A DNA stretch of 64,000 nt from Chlorocebus sabaeus (GCF_047675955.1 NC_132928.1:47858889-47922888); one strand, 5' to 3'; numbered from the stretch's first letter, positions 34,568 through 45,842 are shown. Numbers and translations are program-made. The notes: generated from the letters alone by a model not told the origin.

Positions 34568-35880
34568 GTGTCCAGGAATTTGTCCATTTCTTCTAGATTT
34601 TCTAGTTTATTTGTGTAGAGTTGTTTATAGTATTCTGTGATAGTAGTTTGTATTTCTCTGGGATTGGCGGTGATATCCCCTCTATCATTTTTTATTGCAT
34701 CTATTTGATTCTTCTCTCTTTCTTCTTTATTAGTCTTGCTAGCACTCTATCAGTTTTGTTGATCTTTTCAAAAAACCAGCTACTGATTCATTGATTTTTT
34801 TGAACAGTTTTTTTGTATCTCTGTATCCTTTAGTCTTGCACTGATCTTAGTTACTTCTTGCCTTCTGCTAGCTTTTGAAGAGCTTTTTAGAGAAGCTAGC
34901 TCTTGCTTCTCTAGTTCTTTTAATTGTGATGTTAGAGTGTCGATTTTAGATCTTTCCTGCTTTTCTTGTGGGAATTTAGTACTATAAATTTCCCTCTACA
35001 CACTGCTTTAAATGTGTCCCAGAGATTCTGGTACATTGTATCTTTGTCGTCCTTGGTTTCAAAGAACATCTTTATTTCTGCCTTCATTTTGTTATTTACC
35101 CAGCAGTTATTCAGGAGCAGGTTGTTCGGTTTCCATGTAGTTGTGTGGTTTTGAATAAGTTTCTTAATCCTGAGTTCTAATTTGATTGCACTGTGGTCTG
35201 AGAGACAGTTTGTTGTGATTTCTGTTCTTTTACATTTGCTGAGGAGTGCTTTACTTCCAACTATGTGGTCAATTTTGGAATAAGTGTGATGTGGTGCTGA
35301 GAAGAATGTATATTCTGTTGATTTGGCATGGAGAGTTCTGTAGATGTCTATTATGTCTGCTTGTTGCAAGAGCTGAGTTCAAGTCCTGAATATCCTTGTT
35401 AACCTTCTGTCTCGTTGATCTGTGTCATGTTGACAGTGGGGTGTTAAAACCTCCCATTATTACTGTGTGGGAGTCTAAGTCTCTTTGTATGTCTCTAAGG
35501 ACTTGCTTTATGAATCTGGGTGCTCCTGTTTTGAGTGCATATATATTTAGGATAGTTAGCTCTTCTTGTTGAATTGATCCCTGTATCATTATGTGATGGC
35601 CTTCTTTGTCTCTTTTAATCTTTGTTGGTTTAAAGTCTGTTTTACCAGAGACTAGTATTGCAACCCCTGATTTTTTATTGCTTTCCATTTGCTGGTAGAT
35701 CTTCCTCCATCCTTTATTTTGAGCCTATGTGCATCTTTGCATGTGAGATGGGTCTCCTGAATACAGCATATTGACGGGTCTTGACTCGATCCAATTTGCC
35801 AGTCTGTGTCTTTTAATTGGGGCATTTAGTCCATTTACATTTAAAGTTAATATTGTTATGTGTGAATTTGATACTGTCAC
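34568..35880 (-). pseudogene. L1 ORF2 N-terminal remnant (endonuclease and linker)
   Basis: Minus-strand frames at 34932-35369 and 35425-35688 read the endonuclease (VAILVSGKTDFKPTKIKRDK, TVIMGGFNTPLS where the usual GDFN has become GGFN, and SDHSAIKLEL) and the linker. The D to G change in the DFN motif would affect a catalytic-site residue. The frame start is near 35880. It ends at the deletion with no RT. Confidence 0.88.
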
Positions 35881-35939
35881 TATGATGTTAGCTGGTTATT
35901 TTGCCCATTAGTTGATGCAGTTTCTTCCGAGCATCAATG

Positions 35940-36965
35940 GTCTTTACAATTTGGCATGTTTTTGCAGTGGCTGGTACTGGTTGATTCTTTCCATGTTTAG
36001 TGCTTCCTTCAGGAGCTCTTGTAAGGCAGGCCTGGTGGTGACAAAATCTCTCAGCATTTGCTTGTCTGTAAAGGATTTTATTTCTCCTTCACTTATGAAG
36101 CTTACTTTGGCTGGATATAAAATTCAAGCTTGAAAATTCTTTTCTTTAAGAATGTTGAATATTGGCCCCACTCTCTTCTGGCTTGGAGAGTTTCTGCTGA
36201 GAGATCTGCTGTTATTCTGATGGGCTTCCCTTTGTGGGTAACCTGACCTTTCTCTCTGTCTGCCCTTAACATTTTTTCCTTCATTTCAACTTTGGTGAAT
36301 GTGACAATTACATGTCTTGGGGTTGCTGTTCTTGAGGAGTATCTTTGTGGTGTTCTCTGTATTTCCTGAATTTGAATGCTGGCCTGCTTTGCTAGGTTGG
36401 GGAAGTTCTCCTGGATAATATCCTGAAGAGTATTTTCCAACTTCGTTCCATTCTCCCTGTCACTTCCAGGTACACCAATCAAACATAGATTTGGTGTTTT
36501 CACATAGTCCCATACTTCTTGGAGGCTTCATTCTTTTTACTCTTTTTTTCTCAAAATTTCTCTTCTCATTTTGTTTCATTAATTTGATCTTCAATCACTG
36601 ATACCCTTTCTTCCACTTGATCGAATCGGCTATTGAAGCTTGTGCATGCATCACGTAGTTCTTGTGCCATGGTTTTCAGCTCCATCAGGTCATTTAAGGT
36701 CTTCTCTACACTGTTTATTCTGGTTAGCCATACATCTAATCTTTTTTCAAGGCTTTTAGCTTCCTTGCGATGGGTTTGAACATCCTCCAGTTTGTTATTA
36801 CTGACCTTCTGAAGCCTACTTCTGTCAGCTTATCAAAGTCTTTCTCCATCCAGCTTTGTTCCACTGCTGGCAAGGAGCTATGATCCTTTGGAGGAGAAGA
36901 GGCGCTCTGGATTTGGAATTTTCAGCTTTTCTGCTCTGGTTTCTCCCCATCTTTGTGTTTTTATC
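35940..36965 (-). pseudogene. L1 ORF1 remnant
   Basis: The 133-codon frame at 36102-36503 is the ORF1p central and C-terminal part (LIGVPGSDRENGTKLENTLQ, RYSSRTATPRHVIVTFTKVE and SAETLQARREWGQ). The coiled-coil N-terminal half upstream is broken by stops and frameshifts. Confidence 0.88.
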
Positions 36966-36969
36966 TACC

Positions 36970-38001
36970 TTTGGTCTGTGATGTTGGTGACCTACAAATG
37001 GGGTTTTGGTGTGGATGTCCTCTTTTTTGATGTTGATGCTATTCCTTTCTGTTTGTTAGTTCTCCTTCTAACATTCAGGACCCTCAGCTGCAGGTCTGTT
37101 GGATTTTGCTGGAGGTCCACTCCAGACCCTGTTTGCCTGGGTATCACCAGCATATGCTGTGGAACAGCAAATATTGCAGAACAACGAATATTGCTGCCTG
37201 ATCCTTCCTCTGGAAGCTTCGTCCCAGAGGGGCACCCATGTGTATAAGGTGTCATCCGGTCCCTACTGGGAGGTATCTCCCAGTTAGTCTACATGGGGAT
37301 CAGGGACCCACTTGAGGAGGCAGTCTGTCTGTTCTCTGAGCTCAAACACCATGCTGAGAAAACCATTGCTCTCTTCAGAGCTGTCAGACAGGGATGTTTA
37401 AGTCTGCCGAAGTTTCTGCTGCCTTTTGTTCAACTATGCCCTGCCCCCTGAGGTGGAGTCTGCAGAGGCAGCAGGCCTCGCTGAATTGTGGTGGGCTCCA
37501 CCCAGTTCAAGCTTCCCCAGCTGCTTTGTTTACCTACTCAAGCCTCAGCAATGGTGGACGCCCCTCCCCCTTCCAGGCTGCTGCCTCGCAGGTCGATCTC
37601 AGACTGCTGCTCTAGAAGTGAACAAGGCTTCATGGGGGTGGGACCCACTGAGCTGGGCATGGGATATAGTTTCCTGGTGTGCCGTTTGCTAAGACTGTTG
37701 GAAAAATGGAAAAGCGCGGTATTTGGGTGGGAGTGTCCTGTTTTTCCAGGTACCATCTGTCACGGCTTCCCTTGGCTAGGAAAGGGAAATCCCCTGACCC
37801 CTTATGCTTCCCAGATGAGGTGATGACCCACCCTGCTTTGACTCGCCTTCTGAGGGCTGTACCCACTGTCCAACCAGTCCCAGTGAGATGAACCAGGTAC
37901 CTCAGTTGGAAATGCAGAAATCAACCATCTTGTGCGTCAGTCACACTGGGAGCTGTAGACTGGAGCTGTTACTATTCAGCCATCTTAGAACGGAATCCTG
38001 C
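36970..38001 (-). promoter_or_regulatory. L1PA 5' UTR
   Basis: GC-rich L1 5' UTR homologous to those at 2690-3593 and 32713-34078. The last 15 bases (37987-38001) differ from the usual L1 start, so they are either a subfamily variant or untemplated/target sequence. Confidence 0.78.
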
Positions 38002-38590
38002 TTTTTATTTTATTAATAGCCACTCTAGTATTTATTTATTTTTATCTTATGCTTACTTAGGATTTAGTTTTTTTTCTAGCTTCTTAAGATAGAATCTCAG
38101 GTCATTGATGTGAGATCAGGTCATTGACATGAGACTTTTCTAATATATGCATTTAATTTCCCCTATTTACTTCTTTAGTGGGATCTTAAATATTTTGATG
38201 TGTTATGTTATTTTCATTCAGTTCAAAATAATTTCTAATTTCCCTTTAGATTTATTCTTTGTCCAATGGGTTATTTAGAAGCTCATTTTTGTTTCCAAAT
38301 ATTTGGGCATTTTCCAGGTATCTTTCTGTTCTTGATTTTGTATTTAATTGCAATGTGGTCAGAGAACATGGTTTGTATGAATTGTTTCATTTCAAGTGTA
38401 CTGAGACTTGCTCTGTGAGCCAAGGTGCAGTCTATCTTGGTAAATATTCCTCATGTACTTGAAGAGAATGTTTACTCTGATATTGTCAGTGGGAGTATTC
38501 TATACATACAAATTTGTTCAAGTTGGTTGATAATCAAGTCTTCTATATTCTTACTGATTTTTATGTTTTTGTTGTTATTGTTGTTTTGTT
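38002..38590 (-). mobile_element. L1M host, ORF2 segment continued
   Basis: Antisense L1M ORF2: TAGATTTATTCTTTGTCCAA, GGGTTATTTAGAAGCTC, TGCAATGTGGTCAGAGAACA and GAGACTTGCTCTGTGAGCCA. It continues the segment that ended at 34451. It holds a 19-bp tandem duplication at 38098-38135 and is interrupted by an Alu at 38597. Confidence 0.85.
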
Positions 38591-38596
38591 GTTGTT

Positions 38597-38896
38597 TTTT
38601 TTTTTTTTTTTTGAGACAGAATCTCACTCTGTCACTCAGGCTGGAGTGCAGTGGTGGAATCTTGGGTCACTGCAACCTCTGTCTCCTGGGTTCAGGTGAT
38701 TCTCCTGCCTCAGCCTCCCAGGTAGCTGGGACTACAAGCCCACACCACCGCGCCTGGCTAATTTGTTTGTATTTTTAGTAGAGACGGGATTTCACCATGT
38801 TGGCCAGGCTGTTCTTGAGTTCCTGACCTCAAGTGATCCACCTGCCGTGGCTTCTCAAAGTGCTGGGATTAGAGGCATGAGCCACCACGCCTGGCC
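38597..38896 (-). mobile_element. Alu SINE, antisense, in L1M
   Basis: Poly-T, then GAGACAGAATCTCACTCTGTC through AGCCACCACGCCTGGCC, a full antisense dimer. GTTTTTGTTG-rich DNA lies to the left. L1M sequence resumes at 38897. Confidence 0.95.
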
Positions 38897-39070
38897 TATG
38901 TATTCATATTCTATCAATTTTTGAGAGAAAATATTAGAAGCTATTGCTACAATTATGGACTTGTCTTTCTCCTTGAAGTTTGGTTAATTTTTGTTTTATG
39001 TATTTGAATTTGTTATAAGATTCATAAACATTTGAAATTGTTATGTTGAACTGACCCTTTTGTTGTGTTT
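38897..39070 (-). mobile_element. L1M host, endonuclease-region segment
   Basis: Antisense L1M ORF2 (AATTATGGACTTGTCTTTCTC, GTTATGTTGAACTGACCC), continuing from before the Alu and ending at the TSD of the twin-primed L1. Confidence 0.75.
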
Positions 39071-39146
39071 AAATGATCTTTTTATTGTTGACTGCATGTA
39101 TGTCTTCCTTTTAAAAGTGTCTCTTCATGTTGTTTTCTCACGTTTT

Positions 39147-40270
39147 AAAAATTTCAATAGGTTTCTGGGGAAGAGGTGTTTGTTTATATGAAGAAGTTCT
39201 TTAGTGGTGATTTCTGAGATTTGGGTGCATCCATCACCTGAGCAGTGTACACTGTACCCAATTTGTAGTCTTTTATCCCTCACCCCCATCCCACCCTTTC
39301 CCAAGTCCCCAAAGTCCATTGTATCATTCTTATGCCTTTGCGTCCTCATAGCTTAGCTCCCACTTACGAACGAGAAACATGTGATCTTTGGTTTTCCATT
39401 CCTGAGTTACTTCACTTAGAATAATGGTCTCCAATTCCACCCAGATTGCTGCATATGCCATTGTTTTGTTTGTTTTTATGCCTGACTAGTATTCCATGAT
39501 GTGTGTGTATATATGTAAATATATGTGTGTGTGTGTGTAAATATGTTTGTGTGTATGTATAGGTATATATACACACACATATATACACACACACATACAC
39601 ACAGATATATATGTATATATATATACACACCACATTTACTTTATCTACTCATTGCTTGATGGTCATTAGGACTGGTTGCATATTTTTGCAATTGTGAATT
39701 GTGCTGCTATAAACATGCATGTGCAAGTATCTTTTTTGTATAATGACTGAGCTCAGACTCTCCTTGGGCAGGGCTTGCTGCAGCTGCTATGGCGAATGGG
39801 GGTGTGGTACCCAGACCAGTGGAGTTATGGGGAATTATGGTTGTGTCTGCTGTGTCACACAGGTCACCAGGGAAGTGGGGAAAAGCCAGCAGCCACAGGC
39901 TTCACCTAGCTCCCATGCAGCCTGCCATGTGAAAGGCCCATCTCACTCCCACTGTGTACCCGCAACAGCACCAAGTTTATTTCCAGGCAGCCGATGAACA
40001 GGGCTGAGAACTTGCCCCAGGCTACAAGCCTCCCAGCTGAGAAACCAAGCAGACTCACAGTTTATTGGCTATCCTATGGAGCCTGCCGCAGCAGTTTACC
40101 TCCTTCAAAGGGTCTGTGGATTTCCTCGGTTTTCCTAGTATGTTCCTGTGGTAGTTTTTGGAGTAAAAATTCACAATGTGAGCCTTTCCATGCTGCTCTG
40201 TCCATCTGAGTGGGAGCTGCAAGTTAGTCCTGTCTCCTATCTGCCATTACTGCCCCCCACCCACCCACCC
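39147..40270 (-). mobile_element. L1PB, 5' complete, almost all of the body deleted, with TSD
   Basis: Antisense L1PB. 3' UTR from 39147 (TTCAATAGGTTTCTGGGGAA) and the ORF2 tail to ATAATGAC at 39747 are joined directly to 5' UTR (TGAGCTCAGACTCTCCTTGG) from 39748. The 5' UTR also lacks about 360 bp near 40075 compared with the copy at 41816-48335. The end is a CCCA-rich tract at 40253-40270. TTTTCTCACGTTTT (39133-39146) and TTTTCCCACTTTTG (40271-40284) are the probable TSD, placing this insertion inside the inverted arm of an older L1. Confidence 0.88.
39498..39630. repeat. (TG/TA/CA)n microsatellite inside L1PB
   Basis: GTGTGTGTATATATG units pass into ATATATACACACACATATAT and further CA/TA tracts within the L1PB ORF2 tail, where ordinary copies have only a short TGTGTATATATG seed. 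Confidence 0.92.
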
Positions 40271-40284
40271 TTTTCCCACTTTTG

Positions 40285-41005
40285 AATGTTTTTTTCTTGT
40301 AAATTTAAGTTCCTTATAGCTGGTGGGTATTCGACCTTTGTCAGATGCATAGTTTACAACATTTTTTCTCCCTTTCTGTAGGTTGTTTGTTCACTCTGTT
40401 GCTAGTTTCCTATGCTGTGCAGAAACTCTTTAGTTTAATTAGATCCCATATGTCCATTTTTCCTTCTGTTGCAATTGCTTTGGTGTCTTTGTCATGAAAT
40501 CTTTGTCCATTGTTATGTCTAAGTATTGCCTAGATTGTCTTTGAGGGCACTTATAGTTGTGGGTTTTACTTTTAAGTCTTAATGCATCTTGAATTAATTT
40601 TTGTACATGGTGTAGGGAAGGGGTTCAGTTTCAGTCTTCGACATAAGGCTAGCCAGTTATCCCAGCACCATTTATTTAATAGGGAATTTTTTTCCCATTG
40701 CTTGTTTTTGTCAGGTTTGTTGAAGATCAGATAGTTGTAGGTGTGCAGCCTTATTTCTGGGTTCTCTATTCTATTTCACTGGTCTATGGGTCTGTTTTTA
40801 TACCAGTACCATGCTGTTTTGGTTACTGTAGCACTGTAGCATAGTTTGAAGTTAGGTAACATGATGCCTCTAGCTTTTTCTTTTTGCTTAGGATTTTGTT
40901 GGCTATTTGGGCTCTTTTGTGGTTCCACATACATTTTTAAATAGTTTTTTTTTTTTTTTTTTTTAGTTCTGTGAGGAATGTCAATGGTAGTTTAATAGGA
41001 ATAGC
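40285..41005 (-). pseudogene. L1 ORF2 fragment in inverted arm
   Basis: Antisense ORF2 C-terminal sequence (ACCAGTACCATGCTGTTTTG, TTAGTTTAATTAGATCCCAT, ATGTCAATGGTAGTTTAATA) with stops and frameshifts. A poly-T run lies at about 40946-40964. Non-coding relic. Confidence 0.85.
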
Positions 41006-41007
41006 TA

Positions 41008-41040
41008 ACAATCATATGAAGAAAAACTTCATATGATTGT
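41008..41040. repeat. Perfect inverted repeat at the L1 inversion junction
   Basis: ACAATCATATGAAG (41008-41021), loop AAAAA, CTTCATATGATTGT (41027-41040). The left arm resembles the L1 ORF2 sense sequence expected there. The right arm is its reverse complement and leads into L1 sequence roughly 75 bp further on. This suggests fold-back synthesis while the junction formed. Confidence 0.9.
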
Positions 41041-41763
41041 AAGAATGGCTATTACTAAAAAGTCAAAAAATAACAGATGCCAGTGAGGTTGCAGAGAAAA
41101 AGGAATGGTGTACCCTGTTGGTGGGAGTGTAAATTCATTCAACCATTGCTGAAGACAGTGTGGTGATTCCTGAAATATTTAAAAACAAATTCAATTCTAC
41201 CCAGTAATCCCATTACTGGTTATATATCCAAAGGAATACAAATTATTCTGTTATAAAGACACATGCACGTGTATGTTCATTACAGCACTATTGACAATGG
41301 CAAAGACATGGAACCAACCTAAATACCCATCAATGGTAGACAGGATAAAGACAATACGGTACATATACACCATGGAATACTAGGCTGCCAGAAAGAACAA
41401 GATCATGTCCTTTTTAGCAACATGGATGGAGCTGAAGGCCATTATTCTAAGCATACTAATGCAGGAACAGAAAACCAAATACCACATGTTTTCACTTTAA
41501 GTGGAAGCTAAATGGTGAGAACACATAGACACATAGAATGGAGCAATAAACACATGGGCACAGAGTGGAACAACAGACACAGGGCCTGAGGGTGGAATAT
41601 GGAAGGAGGGAGAGGATCAGAAAACATACGTAATGGGTGTTGGGCTTAATACCTGGGTGATGAAATAATATGTACAACAAACCCCCATGACACAAGTTTG
41701 CCTATATAAGAAACTTGCACATATACCCTTGAACTTAAAATTTAAATTTAAAAAATGATCTTT

Positions 41764-41796
41764 ATCTCTGTTAATATTCTTGTTATGATACTAAAA
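41764..41796 (-). mobile_element. L1M host, short bridging segment
   Basis: A short piece of the L1M between two insertions (twin-primed L1 on the left, full L1PB on the right). Assigned by position and by continuity with 39070 and 48356. Confidence 0.5.
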
Positions 41797-42029
41797 CAAT
41801 CCCTCCAAACTTCTTGTATTTGTTTGTTTCTTTTCCATAAATTGCTGGGGTACAGGTGGTGTTTGATTACATGAATAAGTTATTTAGTGGTGGTCTGTGA
41901 GATTTTGGTGCATCCATCATCCAAGCAGTATACACTGAACACTATTTGTAGTCTTTCATCCCTCACCCCCCTCCTACCATTTCCCCCAAGTCTCCAAAGT
42001 CCATTGTATCATTCTTCTGCCTTTGAGTG

Positions 42030-45000
42030 CCCATAACTTAGCTCCCACATATCAGTGAGAAGATACGATGTTTAGTTTTCCATTCCTGAGGTACTTCACT
42101 TAGAATAATAATCTCCAATCTCATTCAAGTCACTGTGAATGCTGTTAATTCATTTCTTTTTATGGCAGATTTTAGTATACCATCATATATATTATATACT
42201 ACAGTTTCTTTATCCACTCATTGATTGCTTGGGCATTTGGGTTGGTTCCACAATTTTGCAGTTGCAAATTGTGCTGCTATAAACATGCATGTGCAAGTAT
42301 CTTTTTTGTATAATGACTTCTTTTCCTCTGAACAGATACCCAGTAGTGGGATTCCTGGATCAAATGGTAGTTCTACTTTTAACTCTTTAAGGAATCTCCA
42401 CGCTGCTTTCCATAGCAGTTGTACTAGATTACATTCACACCAGCAGTGTAGAAGTGTTCCTTGATCACCACATTCATGCCAACATCTACCGTTTTTTGAT
42501 TTTTTTGATTTTGGCCATTCTTGCGGGAGTAAGGTGGTATTGCATTGTGGTTTTGATTTGCATTTCCCTGATTATTAGTGATGTTGAGTATTTTTTCATA
42601 TGTTTGTTGACCATTTGTATGTCGTCTTTTGAGACTTGTCTATTCATGTCCTTAGTCCACTTTTTAGTGGGATTGTTTGTTTTTTGTTACTAATTTGAGT
42701 TTGTTATAGATTCTGGATATTAGTCCTTTGTCAGATATATAGATTGTGAAGATTTTCTCTCACTCTGTGGGTTGTCTGTTTACTCTGCTGGCTGTTCCTT
42801 TTGCCATGCAAAAGCTCTTTAGTTTAATTAAGTCCTAGCTATTTATCTTTGTATTGCATTTGCTTTTGGGTTCTTGGTCATGAAATCCTTGCCTAAGCCA
42901 AAGCCTAGAAGTGTTTTTCCAATGTTAAGTTCTAGAATTTTTACAGTTTCAGGTCTTAGATTTAAGTCCTTGATCCATCTTGAGTTGATTTTTGTATAAG
43001 GTAAGAGATGAGGATTCAGTTTCATTCTTCTACATGTGGCTTGCCAATTATCCCAGCACCATTTGTTAAAAAGGGTGTCCTTTCCCCACCTTATGTTTTT
43101 GTTTGCTTTGTCGAAAATCAGTTGGCTGTAAGTATTTGCCTTTATTTCTGGGTTCTCTATTCTGTTCCATTGGTCTATATGCCTATTTTTATACCAGGGC
43201 CATGCTGTTTTGGTGACTATGGCCTTATAGTATAGTTTGAAATCAGGTGGTGTGATGCCTTCAGATTTGTTCTTTTTGCTTAGTCTTGCTTTGGCAATGT
43301 GGGCTCTTTTTTGGTTCCATATGAATTTTAGAATTGTTTTTTCCAATTCTGTAAAGAATGATAGTGGTATTTTGATGGGGATTGGGGTGAATTTGTAGAT
43401 TGCTTTTGGCAGTATGGTCATTTTCACAATATTGATTCTACCCATCCATGAGCATGGGATGTATTTCCATTTGTTTCTGTCATCTATGATTTCCTTCAAC
43501 AGTGTTTTGTAGTTTTCCTTGTAGAGGTCTTTCACCTCTTTGGTTAGGTATATTCCTAGGTATTTGATTATTTTTGAAACTATTGTGAAAGGGGTTGAGT
43601 TCTTGATTTGATTCTCTGCTTGGCCACTGATGGCAGATAGAAGAGCTACTGATTTGTGTACATTAATCTTGTATCCAGAAACTTTGCTGAATTCGTGTAT
43701 CAGTTCTAGGAGCTTTCTTGAGGAGTCTTTAGGGTTTTCAAGGTAAATGATATCATCAGCAAACACAGATGGTTTGACTTCCTCTTTACCAACTTGGATG
43801 CCCTTTATTTCTTTCTCTTGTCTGATTGCTCTGGCTAAGACTTCTAGTACTATGTTGAAGAGGAGTGGTGAGAGTGGGTATCCTTTTCTCGTTCCAGTTC
43901 TCAGAGGGAATGCTTTCAACTTTTCCCCATTCAGTATTATGTTGGCTGTTGGCTTGTCATAGATGGCTTTTATTTCACTGAGGTATGTCCCTTGTATGCT
44001 GATTTTGCCAAGAGTTTTAATCATAAAAGGATGCTGGATTTTGTGGAATGCTTTTTTCTGCATCTATTGATACACTCATGCATTTTTTTGTTTTTAATTC
44101 TGTTTATGTGGTATATCACATTGATTGATTCACATATGTTAAACCCTTCCTGCATCCCTGGTATGAAACCCACTTGATCATGGTGGATTATCTTTTTGAT
44201 ATGCTGTTAGATTCAGTTAGCTAGTATTTTGTTAAGGATTTCAGTATCTATGTTCATCAGAGATATAGGTCTGCAGTTTTCTTCTTTGGTTATGTTCTTT
44301 CCTGTTTTGGGTATTAGGGTGATGCTGGCTTCATAGAATGGATTAGGGAGAGTTCCCTCTTTCTCTACCTTGTGGAATAGTGTCAAAAGATTAGAACCAA
44401 TTATTCTTTGAATGTCTGGTAGAATTCTGCTGTGAATCTATCTGGACCTGGACTTTTATTTGTTGGTAATTTTGAAATGACCATTTCAATCTCACTGCTT
44501 GTTATTGGTCTGCTCAGAGTATCTATTTCTTCCTGATTTAAGCCAGGAGGGTTGTATATTTTCAGGAATTTATTCATCTCCTCTAGGTTTTCTAGTTTAC
44601 GCATGTAAAGGTGTTCATAGTAGCCTTGAATGATCTTTTGTAATTCTGTGGTATCAGTTGTGATATCTCCCATTTTGTTTCTAATTGAGCTTATTTGGAT
44701 CTTCTCTCTTCTTTTCTTGGCTAATCTCACTAATGGTCTTTTTTTTTTTTTTTATCTTTTCAAATAACAAGATTTTGTTTCATTTATATTTTGTATTTTT
44801 TCTTTCAATTTTAGTTCTGCTCTGATCTTTGTTATTTCCTTTCTTCTGCTGGGTTTTGGTTTGGTTTATTCTTGTTTCTCTAGTTCCTTGAGCTGTGATC
44901 TTAGAATGTTAGTTTGTGCTTTTTCAGCCTTTTTGATGTAGGTGTTTATGGCTATGAACTTTTCCTCTTAGCACCATCTTTGCTGTATCCCAGAGGTTTT

Positions 45001-45842
45001 GATACGTTGTCTCATTATTGTCATTCAGTTTGAGGAATTTTTAAATTTCCACCTTGATTTTGTTTTTGGCCCAATGATCATTCAGGAACAGATTATTTAA
45101 TTTCCATGTATTTGCATGGTATTGAGGGTTCCTTTTGGAGTTGATTTCCAGTTTTATTCCACTGTCATCTAAGTGTGCTTGATATAATTTCAGTTTTCTT
45201 AAATTTATTGAGACTTGTTTTGTGGCCTATCCTATAGTCTGTCTTGGAGAAAGTTCCATGTGCTGTTGATTAGAATGTGCATTCTGTGGTTTCTGGATGA
45301 AATTTTCTGTAGATATCTGTTAAGTTCATTTGTTCCAAGTGTAGTTTAAGTCCATTGTTTCTTTGTTGACTTTCTGTCTTGATGACCTATCTACTGCTGT
45401 CAGTGGAGTATTGAAATCCCCTACTCGTGTTACTGTCTGTCTCATTTCTTAGGTCTGTTAGTAATTATTTTATAAATTTGAGAGCTCCAGTGTTATGTGT
45501 ATATATGTTTAAGATTGTGATATTTTCCTGTTGAACAAGGTCTTTTATCATTATATAATGTCCCTCTTTGTCTTTTTTAATTGCTGTTGCATTAAAGTTT
45601 GTTTGTCTGATATAAGAATAGCTACCCCTGCTTGCTTTTGGTGTCCATTTGCATGAAATGCCTTTTTCCACCCCATTAAGTTTATGTGAGTCCTTATGTG
45701 TCAGATAAGTCTCCTGAAGACAGCAGATAGTTGGTTGTTGAGTTCTTATCCATCTTGCCATTCTGTATCTTTTAAGTGGAGCATTTAGACCATTTACATT
45801 CAATGTTAGTATTGAGATCTGAGGTTCCATTCCAATCATCAT
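42030..45842 (-). pseudogene. L1PB ORF2 (endonuclease/reverse transcriptase), degraded
   Basis: Three large frames preserve it. 45465-45842 is the start of the APE-like endonuclease (ILTLNVNGLNAPLKR with the conserved Asn, CCLQET with the catalytic Glu). 44401-44730 is the pre-RT region (SRPITSSEIEMVISKLPTNK). 42843-44063 is 406 codons of RT palm, thumb and C-terminal domain, with the active-site FADD at 43752-43763. Just after FADD one residue is missing relative to the usual FADDMI spacing (here FADDIIYLEN). Intact L1 ORF2p is about 1275 residues. This copy is broken between the frames. Confidence 0.93.

Larger units (their letters stand above)
34463..38001 (-). mobile_element. L1PA, 5' complete, large internal deletion
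   Basis: Antisense L1 inserted in the L1M. Only about 100 bp of 3' UTR remains (TACTTTAAGTTCTAGGGTAC to TTTGCCACACCCATTA at 34567). It is fused to ORF2 before the reverse transcriptase (TGTGTCCAGGAATTTGTCC at 34568). All of the RT core and C-terminal ORF2 is missing, about 3 kb. Endonuclease, ORF1 and 5' UTR continue to a start near 38001. TTTTTGATTTTATT (34452-34465) and TTTTTATTTTATT (38002-38014) form a plausible TSD. Confidence 0.92.
39071..41763. mobile_element. Twin-primed (5'-inverted) L1 with TSD, containing an L1PB
   Basis: A perfect 11-bp duplication, AAATGATCTTT (39071-39081 and 41753-41763), bounds an L1 made of two oppositely oriented parts. The left part (39082-39132 and 40285-41005) is antisense ORF2. 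The right part (41007-41752) is plus-strand ORF2 end and 3' UTR with a short A-rich tail (GAACTTAAAATTTAAATTTAA). This is the classic outcome of twin priming. An L1PB copy is inserted in the inverted arm. A perfect 14-bp hairpin lies on the inversion joint. The 3' UTR resembles older L1PA. Confidence 0.88.

Noticed and set aside
39740..39755. Splicing as the cause of the L1PB 5' UTR to ORF2 junction
   Set aside because: The intact copy has AG at the acceptor side but no GT at the donor side, so splicing is not supported at this junction, only microhomology.
42843..44063. 406-codon frame as a host gene
   Set aside because: It is the L1 reverse-transcriptase/C-terminal region (FADD, NIVLEVLARAIRQEKEIKGI, FIWNQKRAHIAKARL) inside a complete L1PB structure.
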